6,195 nt of DNA from an uncultured Desulfobulbus sp. (GTDB lineage: Bacteria > Desulfobacterota > Desulfobulbia > Desulfobulbales > Desulfobulbaceae): the NCBI GenBank assembly GCA_946539945.1, contig CAMNHX010000108.1:1-6195 (forward strand), in the 5' to 3' direction. The notes below the pieces were generated by a model. The model was not told the origin of the DNA. It saw only the letters and a list, made by a program, of their open reading frames with translations, and ran no database searches. Positions 1 to 5,765 of the stretch are shown here, piece by piece (the first letter of the stretch is position 1; each line of letters begins with the position of its first letter). Position numbers and translations under genes: made by a program.

Positions 1-1715
1 CTCTGCATTTTCTGCTGCTGCCGTACCCAATGCACAATCTCTTCATATATGGCGCGGGCCACTGCTTCGGTATCCAGATCCAGAAGCGGTTCAGTGAGGC
101 GCTCCACAAGACAGGCCCGATCTTCAGGGGCCAGCGGGGCAGACAGGAGTTGTTCCGGGCTGAATGTCCCTGTCTCGCCTGCCTCCAGCATCAAATCCAG
201 CAGATGCGCCAAAGTCGGATTCTTCAAGACTTCGCCCAGTCCGGCCTTGACAAGCGGCTGGCAGTATTCCGGCCAGAACAGCAAAAAGTCCAGGACCTGC
301 CGCTCCTGCCGGGAAAGCTGGCGCAGAGAGCCTGTATCTGGCGGCCTTGGCGCGGCCTGCTCTGCTCCCCAGTCTTCATCCGCGCCCAGAGGCGGGGGCG
401 CTTCCGGGGCAGGTCTTCTGCCGCTGAAGTAGTCTGCGGAAAGGCCCAGTCTGGCGGCAAAGTGGGCAGCCATCAGATCCCGCTGTTCCCGCTTGCCAGC
501 GGCCTGCAAGAGCGGCTTCAAAGCCTGCACGATCCTTGCCTTGCCACCCAGAGTCAGGCCGTGTTCAGCGATCAGGCGGTTCAGGGCAAATTCCGCCAGA
601 GGCTGGGCCTTGGCAAGCAGCGCCTCCATCGCACTTTTGCCCTGTTCCCGCACAAAGGAATCCGGGTCATGGCCTTCGGGCAGTTGCGCCACTCGGGCCT
701 CCAGTCCCTCTTCCAGAAAAAAGGGGATGCTCCGCATGGCAGCCTTCAAACCAGCTGTGTCTGCGTCAAAGAGCAGGCAGACCTGGTCGCAGTAGTGGGA
801 CAGGGCATGGACATGGTCCCGGGTGAGCGCTGTGCCCAGGGGTGCAACCACACTGTCCACACCATGCACTGCCAGGGACAGCAGATCAAAGTTGCCTTCC
901 ACTACCAGAGCGCAGCGGCTCTTTTTGATGGCTTCCCGATGCGGATAGAGTCCGAAAAGCTGGCGGCTCTTGCTGAAGATCAGGCTTTCCGGCGAGTTCA
1001 TGTACTTGGGCTGGCCCTCGCCCAAAATGCGCCCGCCAAAGGCGGTCACCTGACCGCTCATGTCCAGAAGCGGGAAGAGTACCCGTTTGCGGAAGCTGTC
1101 ATAGAGCTTTCCGCTCCTGTTCTCCTTGGACAGCCCGGAACGCAGGAGCAGGTCCTTGCCAAAGCGGCCCTCTGCCACAAGCTGGCTTGAGAGCCAGTCC
1201 CAGCCTGCCAAATCCGGGTCAGGCGCAAAGCCCAGTCTGTACTGACGGGCTGCAGCGTCGGGCACAGCGCGCCCCAGCAGGTAGTCGCGGCCCGGCCTGC
1301 CCAGTATCTCGTCCCAGAGAGCGCTTTCGTAGCAGCGTGTGGCCGCCTCATACACGGCATAGAGTACTTCCCGTTCCTTGAGCCGTGCCTTTTCCGCCTC
1401 GCTCAAATCGCGCTCCGGCAAAACAATCTGATAGCGTTCCGCCAGACGCTTCAGGGCTTCGGGAAAGTCCACGCGCTCGTACTGCATGACAAAAGAAAAA
1501 ACGTCGCCCTTGGCCCCACAGCCAAAACAGTAAAAAAACTGATCCTGCGGGTTCACCGCAAAGGACGGCGTTTTTTCACTGTGAAAGGGGCAGAGTCCCA
1601 GATACCTGGCCCCTGCCCGCTTCAAGGCCACACGCTCGCCGATGATCTCCACAATGTCGGCAGCCTCGCGGACCGCATTTTTGGCTGCCTCCTGTGCTGT
1701 CAGCCCAGTACCCAT
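1..1715 (-). CDS. dnaG: DNA primase DnaG (C-terminus cut by window edge)
   Basis: DnaG makes the short RNA primers for leading- and lagging-strand DNA synthesis and works with the replicative helicase DnaB. 571 codons are visible from ATG 1715; bacterial DnaG is usually about 580-600 residues, so only the end of the C-terminal helicase-binding domain is missing. An N-terminal CHC2-type zinc site is visible: Cys42-Pro-Phe-His45, followed by EKTPSF, then Cys63-Phe-Gly-Cys66. The Toprim catalytic core follows with Glu273 in VVEGNFD, Asp317 and Asp319 in LFDADTAG, and Asp350 and Asp352 in LPEGHDPDSF, matching the known metal-binding acidic residues. Small departures are Asn275 where an aromatic residue is usual (EGYxD) and DAD instead of DGD. 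The start lies one base after the stop of the upstream cyclase-like gene (TGA-A-ATG), with no clear Shine-Dalgarno, which suggests operon transcription and coupled translation. No frameshift is seen. Confidence 0.97.
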   Translation of the reverse strand, partial: MGTGLTAQEAAKNAVREAADIVEIIGERVALKRAGARYLGLCPFHSEKTPSFAVNPQDQFFYCFGCGAKGDVFSFVMQYERVDFPEALKRLAERYQIVLPERDLSEAEKARLKEREVLYAVYEAATRCYESALWDEILGRPGRDYLLGRAVPDAAARQYRLGFAPDPDLAGWDWLSSQLVAEGRFGKDLLLRSGLSKENRSGKLYDSFRKRVLFPLLDMSGQVTAFGGRILGEGQPKYMNSPESLIFSKSRQLFGLYPHREAIKKSRCALVVEGNFDLLSLAVHGVDSVVAPLGTALTRDHVHALSHYCDQVCLLFDADTAGLKAAMRSIPFFLEEGLEARVAQLPEGHDPDSFVREQGKSAMEALLAKAQPLAEFALNRLIAEHGLTLGGKARIVQALKPLLQAAGKREQRDLMAAHFAARLGLSADYFSGRRPAPEAPPPLGADEDWGAEQAAPRPPDTGSLRQLSRQERQVLDFLLFWPEYCQPLVKAGLGEVLKNPTLAHLLDLMLEAGETGTFSPEQLLSAPLAPEDRACLVERLTEPLLDLDTEAVARAIYEEIVHWVRQQQKMQ

Positions 1716-1716
1716 T

Positions 1717-3159
1717 TCAGGCCACCCATTCGGCCAGGGGCAGGAGGCGGCACATGCCAAAGCCGTGCCTCTGCTGCTCTGCCTCTGCCGCGCCCATATC
1801 CTTGCCCCGGTACATGACTGACACCGGCATGTCAGCGGAAACCACCACCACAATGGTATTCGGGTGTTCGTGGCTGTAGCGCAGGGCCGAATTGTAGCGT
1901 GCCCCCCTGGCCCGGCTTTCGCCGCCATAGGTGCGCCCGTCCAGCAGGCTGGCAAAGCCGTGCAGGTGCAGGTCGCGACCAATGTGCAGCGCTCCGTCAA
2001 CCTTGGCCAGCGACTTGGCCAGATTGAGAATGGCAGGCTTGGCCAAAGACAGCGGCGGCTTGAGTGTGTAGCCGGTAATGGCTTCGGGCTTTTCGTTCAG
2101 ATCAAGCACCAGGGTGCAGCCGTGCTTGCGGCGCTGGGCGTGCCAGACCATGCCAGTCACCGTGCGGAACAGGAAAAACCGGACCGTTGGTTCCAGACCG
2201 CATTCCAGCAAGAGTTCCTCAAGGTGAACCAGGGTGGGCCGGTAGTTCACCGAAGAGAAGCGGCCATCTGCAAAACTGCAAATGGTGTCGTTATTGACCT
2301 TGAGAAAGCCCCGGCGTCCCAGAAACTGTGCGCCCACAGAAAAACCGGGACGCTGGCCGGAACAGATGCCCAAAAGCGAATGCCCGTCGCTCACCAGAAA
2401 ACGGTCCGACTTTTCCACGCTTTGCAGCATCTTGCGCACATAGCGGTAATGTTCAAGCCGGGGCCGGGCAGCCTCGTCAAAGCGGATCAGGTAGTTCAGG
2501 GAGGTTTCGCAGGCCGGATCAATGAAGCGCAGTTCACCTTCTGGCCAGGCGCCCTCCTCACGGGTTTCGGAGAGCATGAGTATCGCATCCAAAACCGGAT
2601 AGATGCGCAGGGGCGTGTCCCAGCCGATCAGGCAGTTCATGCGGTCAATAATGTAGTCGCGCACTGCGTGGGTGGCGTACTCCTTCAGAAAATACCCGGA
2701 GATGCCGGTAAAGCGCTCCACCCCGCCAGCCAGATCGTGGGCCAGATGCCACAGGGCATGATCCAGCCAGCGCACGCTGGGGCCAGGGGAACAGAGGTTG
2801 GGATGCTGCTCGGTGAACCAGTACTGCATGAAGACCGTACTGGCGCAACCGCCCCGGGACAGGAGTCCGGCCAGATCCAGCCGGGGCAGGGGCAGAACAT
2901 CGATGAACTTCCGGTCGCGCATGGCGTCCAGGTTACGGCGACGCCAGTCTTCATTGTCCAGAAAGAGATTCTTGAAAACCGGTTCATGCCCGCGCAGGAG
3001 TTCTTGCGGATCGCAGACCAGAAGCGGACTCTCCGGCGTGAGCGCCACCAGGGCGGCAGCACGTCTGGGGCCGGAAAAGTGGGTGAGTCCAGCGGCCAGA
3101 CCGTTGAGAATGTCGCTGACACAGCGCTGCAAAAAGGACTGCTGTCTTTTCCTGTCCAT
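1717..3159 (-). CDS. Diadenylate cyclase-like protein (DisA_N/DAC domain) with long N-terminal region
   Basis: 480 residues. The C-terminal part (about 330-475) has the layout of the DisA_N/DAC domain, which joins two ATP molecules into the second messenger c-di-AMP. It contains Asp388-Gly-Ala390 in KVDGALHIG, then GARYNSALRYS with Arg421-Tyr422-Asn423 at the place of the classical RHR motif, then a hydrophobic strand IVVVVSAD. DGA matches the family; RYN departs from RHR, so cyclase activity is likely but unproven. Residues 1 to about 330 do not match anything I recognise. They have no obvious membrane segment and include a Gly-rich stretch around 255-300 (VSDGHSLLGIC). I infer a cytosolic sensory or regulatory part. 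This layout differs from DisA (no C-terminal HhH DNA-binding region) and CdaA (no N-terminal transmembrane helices). ATG 3159 was chosen because AGGGAGG lies 4 bases upstream. An in-frame extension to 3381 exists but lacks such support. The gene is followed after one base by dnaG. Confidence 0.8.
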   Translation of the reverse strand: MDRKRQQSFLQRCVSDILNGLAAGLTHFSGPRRAAALVALTPESPLLVCDPQELLRGHEPVFKNLFLDNEDWRRRNLDAMRDRKFIDVLPLPRLDLAGLLSRGGCASTVFMQYWFTEQHPNLCSPGPSVRWLDHALWHLAHDLAGGVERFTGISGYFLKEYATHAVRDYIIDRMNCLIGWDTPLRIYPVLDAILMLSETREEGAWPEGELRFIDPACETSLNYLIRFDEAARPRLEHYRYVRKMLQSVEKSDRFLVSDGHSLLGICSGQRPGFSVGAQFLGRRGFLKVNNDTICSFADGRFSSVNYRPTLVHLEELLLECGLEPTVRFFLFRTVTGMVWHAQRRKHGCTLVLDLNEKPEAITGYTLKPPLSLAKPAILNLAKSLAKVDGALHIGRDLHLHGFASLLDGRTYGGESRARGARYNSALRYSHEHPNTIVVVVSADMPVSVMYRGKDMGAAEAEQQRHGFGMCRLLPLAEWVA

Positions 3160-3163
3160 TGCG

Positions 3164-3170
3164 CCTCCCT
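3164..3170 (-). promoter_or_regulatory. Ribosome-binding site that fixes the cyclase-like gene start
   Basis: AGGGAGG on the minus strand lies 4 bases before ATG 3159. This strong match to the anti-Shine-Dalgarno sequence decides for this start over the 74-codon longer open frame. Confidence 0.75.
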
Positions 3171-3186
3171 TGGCGTCTGATATGGA

Positions 3187-3212
3187 GAGTGTGGAGTGTG
3201 AAGAGTGGAGTG
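3187..3212. repeat. Cluster of four short GAGTG direct repeats
   Basis: The plus strand carries GAGTG at 3187, 3194, 3203 and 3208, and a longer TGGAGTG twice (3192 and 3206, 14 bases apart). The cluster sits about 30-50 bases upstream of the cyclase-like start, probably in its 5' leader (CACTC in the mRNA). It may be a regulator-binding or RNA-binding repeat, or only low-complexity sequence. Confidence 0.4.
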
Positions 3213-3277
3213 GGCAGTGAAACAGGGTACTCTGCATTTCCTGCTTTGCTGGAAAGCCGCTCCTCCACACCCCTCTT

Positions 3278-3306
3278 TCTGTAGGCGAAGGTAGGGAAAA
3301 AGGCAA
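3278..3306 (-). promoter_or_regulatory. Possible sigma70-type promoter for the cyclase-like gene and dnaG
   Basis: The minus strand has TTGCCT (3306-3301, 4 of 6 to the -35 consensus), a 17-base spacer, and TACAGA (3283-3278, 3 of 6 to the -10 consensus). It lies about 120 bases upstream of ATG 3159. The spacing is ideal but the boxes are weak, so this is a candidate only. Confidence 0.3.
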
Positions 3307-3308
3307 GT

Positions 3309-3385
3309 GGGTTTGCGCTTTCCACCCGGATGCGGAAAACGGCTGTCGCAGTCCCGGGCAAGGCGTGGTAGTTTGGCGCAAACCC
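3309..3385 (+). other. Long imperfect hairpin just upstream of the small gene's ribosome-binding site
   Basis: GGGTTTGCGC (3309-3318) is the exact reverse complement of GCGCAAACCC (3376-3385). Inside it the pairing continues with CCAC 3322-3325 to GTGG 3365-3368, CC 3326-3327 to GG 3356-3357, GGA 3328-3330 to TCC 3352-3354, and TGCG 3331-3334 to CGCA 3347-3350. That makes about 23 pairs and a 12-base apical loop. The right arm ends 5 bases before the TGGAGG ribosome-binding site and runs into TTTCTT. In the plus-strand RNA it could be a structured 5' leader or attenuator controlling the small gene. As DNA it could be an operator between the two divergent genes. It matches no riboswitch class that I recognise. 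Confidence 0.5.
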
Positions 3386-3390
3386 TTTCT

Positions 3391-3396
3391 TGGAGG
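3391..3396 (+). promoter_or_regulatory. Ribosome-binding site of the small gene
   Basis: TGGAGG with an 8-base spacer (3397-3404) precedes ATG 3405. It also argues against the in-frame TTG at 3390, which would overlap this site. Confidence 0.8.
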
Positions 3397-3404
3397 AAAA
3401 ACTT

Positions 3405-3605
3405 ATGGACGAAGAGCTTGCCCGTGAACTGGCCAATATCCTGCGCAAGAATGGCCAATCTGAATTTGAAGAGAGTTTTGAACGCGCCTTTGAACTGACC
3501 AAAGCCTACGCCAGCTCGGCCAATGCCCAGGCATCCGCCATTCCCTTTGTGTTTGAAAAGCTCTTTGAGCTGTTTGTCACCGGCAAGACAGGTTCTGGCA
3601 ATTAG
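3405..3605 (+). CDS. Small acidic protein of unknown function (66 residues)
   Basis: I do not recognise this protein. It is 66 residues, has no cysteine, signal peptide or membrane segment, and has an excess of acidic residues (11 Asp/Glu against 7 Lys/Arg). It looks mostly helical: residues 1-35 (MDEELARELANILRK then FEESFERAFELTKAY) have an amphipathic pattern, then comes a small-residue stretch (ASSANAQASA, about 35-45) and a hydrophobic helix (IPFVFEKLFELF, 46-57). The C-terminal TGKTGSGN only superficially resembles a P-loop. The strong ribosome-binding site, good spacing and local codon use support a real gene. It is transcribed away from the cyclase-like gene and towards the acyl-CoA-synthetase-like gene. 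Long inverted repeats lie on both sides of it. The likely cell location is the cytoplasm, possibly as a binding partner or oligomer; that is inference from composition. Confidence 0.8.
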   Translation: MDEELARELANILRKNGQSEFEESFERAFELTKAYASSANAQASAIPFVFEKLFELFVTGKTGSGN

Positions 3606-3606
3606 G

Positions 3607-3632
3607 GACAAATGCAGTTCATGCCATTTGTC
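3607..3632 (+). other. Hairpin A directly after the small gene's stop codon
   Basis: GACAAATG (3607-3614) and CATTTGTC (3625-3632) form a perfect 8-bp stem with a 10-base loop, starting one base after the TAG stop. It shares bases 3616-3628 with the longer inverted repeat that follows, so the two cannot form together. There is no T-run after it, so a classical intrinsic terminator is doubtful. Confidence 0.5.
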
Positions 3633-3667
3633 GGGACGCGGCTTGCCCGGAACCAATGGCATGAACT
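3616..3667. repeat. 13-bp perfect inverted repeat in the convergent gap (hairpin B)
   Basis: AGTTCATGCCATT (3616-3628) and AATGGCATGAACT (3655-3667) are exact reverse complements separated by 26 bases. The loop itself contains CGGG 3632-3635 pairing with CCCG 3646-3649. It lies between two convergent genes, where a bidirectional terminator is expected, but neither strand shows a clear T-tract after the stem. It may act as a transcript-end stabiliser, a Rho-dependent end, or an alternative to hairpin A. Confidence 0.6.
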
Positions 3668-3731
3668 TCAGTTGCAAGGGAGCTGACCTGACTTCTGCTC
3701 CCCAAACTCCCCGTCTCTCGTCTGTCCACCT

Positions 3732-5495
3732 TCAGTACAAAGAGCGCCTGATTGCGCCGGTCGCGGTTTTCAGGAAGGGTTCTGTCCGCTCCAGCACCCG
3801 GCTGATGCGCGTGGAAACGGGCAGGGTTTCGTTCACATCCCGCCGCATTTCCCCTAAAAGCCGCTTCAGATGCTCCTGCCTCTTGACCGCGCTGTCTCCC
3901 CTGGTTTTCAGGGTCAGCCACTCGTAATCAGGATAGACAAGGGCTTCCAGAATGCCGTTGTTTTCCCGGACAAGCGCCTCCTCCACCACCGGAAAGAGTC
4001 TGACTTTGTGTTCCAGGGCTTCGGGATGGATGTTCTCGCCGTTGGCCAGCGCAATCACCGTGCTGATCCGGCCACAGACAAAGAGATTGCCTGCCTCGTC
4101 CCGCCGCCCCAGATCGCCGGTGTGCAGCCAGCCGTCCGCAGTCAGGGCGGCTTCCGTGCCTTCGGGATCGTTCAGATAGCCCTGCATGAGACAGGCTCCC
4201 TGGATCTGGATCTCTCCCACGCCGCTGTCCGGGTCCGGGTCAACAATGCGCAGTTGCACGCCAGGAACCGCCCGTCCTGCCGAGCCTGCCGGAACGCCGG
4301 GATCCCCTGCCGGGCCACCTGTGATCAGGGGGGCAGCCTCGGTAAGCCCATAGCCACTCTGGTAGGGAATGGCAGCCTCCCGCAGAAAGTCTTCAATTTC
4401 AGGATTCAGCGATCCGCCACTGATCCCCAGCACTTGCAGGCGTCCGCCCAGAAGCCCCAGCAGTTGCAGACCTGTCTTGCGGAAAAAGAACTTCCTGGCC
4501 ATGTCAAAACGGCAAAAAAAGCCTACCAGCCGGTTTTTCTCCTGCTGGGACAGAACGCAGGCCCGGTAAATCCTGTCCATGCCTGCTGGCGAAACCAAAA
4601 GGACATGTGGCCGTTCATACGCGCAGACGTGCAGGAGTACTGCTGGTGCAGCAGCATCAGCAGCGTAGGCGATGCGGCAACCGTTCAGCAGGGGCGTGAG
4701 CAGTCCGGCGACCAGCTCGCAGGCATGAGCCAAGGGCTGCGTTGACACAAAGGCCATGCCCGGAGCCAGCGGCATCAGGGCTGCCGCTGCCTGGACTGCC
4801 GCGCAAAGCCCCGCATGACTCAAAACCACCGCCTTGGTTGCGCCGCCAGTGCCCAGGGTGTGCAGCACTGCTGCTGCCTCGTCGGGCATGACTTCGGGAA
4901 AAGGTTCCTGGTTTTCCGACTTCAGCAGGGCAAAGCCCTCCTGCATGAAGTCGTCAAAGGCAGCGATCCGCATCAGACCTGCCGCGTCCTGACTGTTGTC
5001 CAGCGCAATCAGGGTGTCTGGAGGTTGCTTCAGGCCGTGCATCTTGCCGATCTGCGGCTGGTCGAGAAAGAGCGTGGCGCAGCCACACTGCACAAGCTGG
5101 CGGCGCAGGCCAGCCTCCGGTTCATTCGGGAACAGGGGGACAGCTTGAGCGCCCAGACGCAGGACAGCCAGAAAGGCGATGACCCAGTTGGGCGCATTGT
5201 CACCCAAAAGGGCGACCCGGTCTCCAGGCTCCACGCCAGCCTGCCGGAGACGCAGGGCCAGAGCCAGAATGCGCTTGTGTAAAGACCCGTAGCTGACCGG
5301 CTGGTCCAGGGCAAAACCCAGGGCGGGCTGGGCGCTGTACTGGGCGCAGCTCAAATCCACCAGCGCGTTGATGGTTCCTGCGGCTGTCCGCACTGCTGGA
5401 ATCGGCATTGGCAGTGTGGCGGAATTGGCGCTGTTTTCGAACAGAGCGGTCTCGGCTGCCGCGTTCATTTCCATTTCCTGGTTGGTGTTGTTCAC
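3732..5495 (-). CDS. Acyl-CoA synthetase-like ANL-superfamily protein (AMP-forming) with altered catalytic motifs
   Basis: 587 residues with the layout of long-chain fatty acid:CoA ligases, which activate an acid with ATP and pass it to CoA. In order: an N-terminal domain (LVDLSCAQY about 45-53, GDRVALLGDN 91-100), the P-loop region at 211-228, YGLTE 382-386 (A5), WLHTGDLGRRDEAGN 456-470 with Asp461 (A7), GRISTVIALANGENIHPEALE 475-495 (A8 and hinge), and the C-terminal TEPFLKTATGAIRRSLY. Two motifs are abnormal. The P-loop reads HTLGTGGATKAVVLSH where TSGTTGxPKG is expected, and the A10 lysine is Ala581 (codon GCA, two or more base changes from a lysine codon). The fold is clear, but full adenylation activity is doubtful. 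It could be a specialised ligase, an acyl-AMP or acyl-CoA binding protein, or an inactive paralogue. The GTG start 5495 was chosen because AGGAG lies 7 bases upstream; the next in-frame ATG is codon 8. It is likely cytosolic or peripheral at the membrane. Confidence 0.85.
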   Translation of the reverse strand: MNNTNQEMEMNAAAETALFENSANSATLPMPIPAVRTAAGTINALVDLSCAQYSAQPALGFALDQPVSYGSLHKRILALALRLRQAGVEPGDRVALLGDNAPNWVIAFLAVLRLGAQAVPLFPNEPEAGLRRQLVQCGCATLFLDQPQIGKMHGLKQPPDTLIALDNSQDAAGLMRIAAFDDFMQEGFALLKSENQEPFPEVMPDEAAAVLHTLGTGGATKAVVLSHAGLCAAVQAAAALMPLAPGMAFVSTQPLAHACELVAGLLTPLLNGCRIAYAADAAAPAVLLHVCAYERPHVLLVSPAGMDRIYRACVLSQQEKNRLVGFFCRFDMARKFFFRKTGLQLLGLLGGRLQVLGISGGSLNPEIEDFLREAAIPYQSGYGLTEAAPLITGGPAGDPGVPAGSAGRAVPGVQLRIVDPDPDSGVGEIQIQGACLMQGYLNDPEGTEAALTADGWLHTGDLGRRDEAGNLFVCGRISTVIALANGENIHPEALEHKVRLFPVVEEALVRENNGILEALVYPDYEWLTLKTRGDSAVKRQEHLKRLLGEMRRDVNETLPVSTRISRVLERTEPFLKTATGAIRRSLY

Positions 5496-5502
5496 GGGAA
5501 GG

Positions 5503-5507
5503 CTCCT
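5503..5507 (-). promoter_or_regulatory. Ribosome-binding site supporting a GTG start
   Basis: AGGAG on the minus strand, 7 bases upstream of GTG 5495, fixes the start of the acyl-CoA-synthetase-like gene. The open frame continues 188 codons further upstream (to 6059), but that part crosses the divergent promoter region and runs antisense to the exported-protein gene. Confidence 0.7.
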
Positions 5508-5538
5508 GTTTGAGGGAAAAGGAAAAATTTCTTGCCGT

Positions 5539-5573
5539 CTCTCTCCATACCGCATTTTTGCAAAAACAGAGAG
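5539..5573. promoter_or_regulatory. Palindrome TTTTTGCAAAAA with flanking CTCTCT/AGAGAG, possible operator
   Basis: TTTTTGCAAAAA at 5555-5566 is a perfect 12-bp palindrome. CTCTCT (5539-5544) and AGAGAG (5568-5573) form an outer inverted pair that is not centred on it. The site lies about 60 bases upstream of the GTG start of the acyl-CoA-synthetase-like gene, in the relatively AT-rich divergent region. It is a plausible regulator-binding site, but I cannot name a regulator, and I find no convincing promoter for that gene. Confidence 0.3.
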
Positions 5574-5672
5574 CAAGTTCCTTAAAACAGGTTTCTTGCG
5601 CGGAATACAGGACCAGTTCCAGTCTGAAGCGACAGGGAGCTTGGCAAGAGGACGACCGAACATCGTTTTTTG

Positions 5673-5717
5673 TTGCGTACATTTGCGCTCTTTGTATCTT
5701 GTCGGCAGCGGTACAAT
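5673..5717 (+). promoter_or_regulatory. Possible promoter for the exported-protein gene
   Basis: TTGCGT (5673-5678), a 16-base spacer and TATCTT (5695-5700) make one candidate. A second -10-like box, TACAAT (5712-5717, 5 of 6), lies about 50 bases before the ATG but has no good -35 at the right distance. TTGTA (5692-5696) and TACAA (5712-5716) form a short inverted repeat over this region that could be an operator. Confidence 0.35.
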
Positions 5718-5765
5718 ATGCCGCCATGTGCTGTGTTCCCTTTTCTTTTCCGCAGAAGGCTGAAT

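Noticed and set aside
30..1190. 386-codon open frame on the plus strand
   Set aside because: It is fully antisense to dnaG, which has all primase motifs. Open antisense frames are expected in GC-rich coding DNA.
1864..3180. 438-codon open frame on the plus strand
   Set aside because: It is antisense to the cyclase-like gene, with no ribosome-binding site and no recognisable protein features.
3230..3252. CTCTGCATTT shared with the first bases of the window (1-10)
   Set aside because: A 10-base match within 6 kb is expected by chance, and the flanks diverge.
3160..3381. 74-codon N-terminal extension of the cyclase-like protein
   Set aside because: AGGGAGG sits directly before ATG 3159. The extension covers repeats and the hairpin and has the composition of non-coding sequence.
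3585..3602. P-loop-like TGKTGSGN at the end of the small protein
   Set aside because: The order does not fit GxxxxGK[ST], and it lies at the extreme C-terminus of a 66-residue protein, so nucleotide binding is not supported.
2685..3677. 330-codon minus-strand frame crossing the small gene and the cyclase-like start
   Set aside because: It overlaps two better-supported genes in other frames, has no ribosome-binding site, and translates the inverted repeats.
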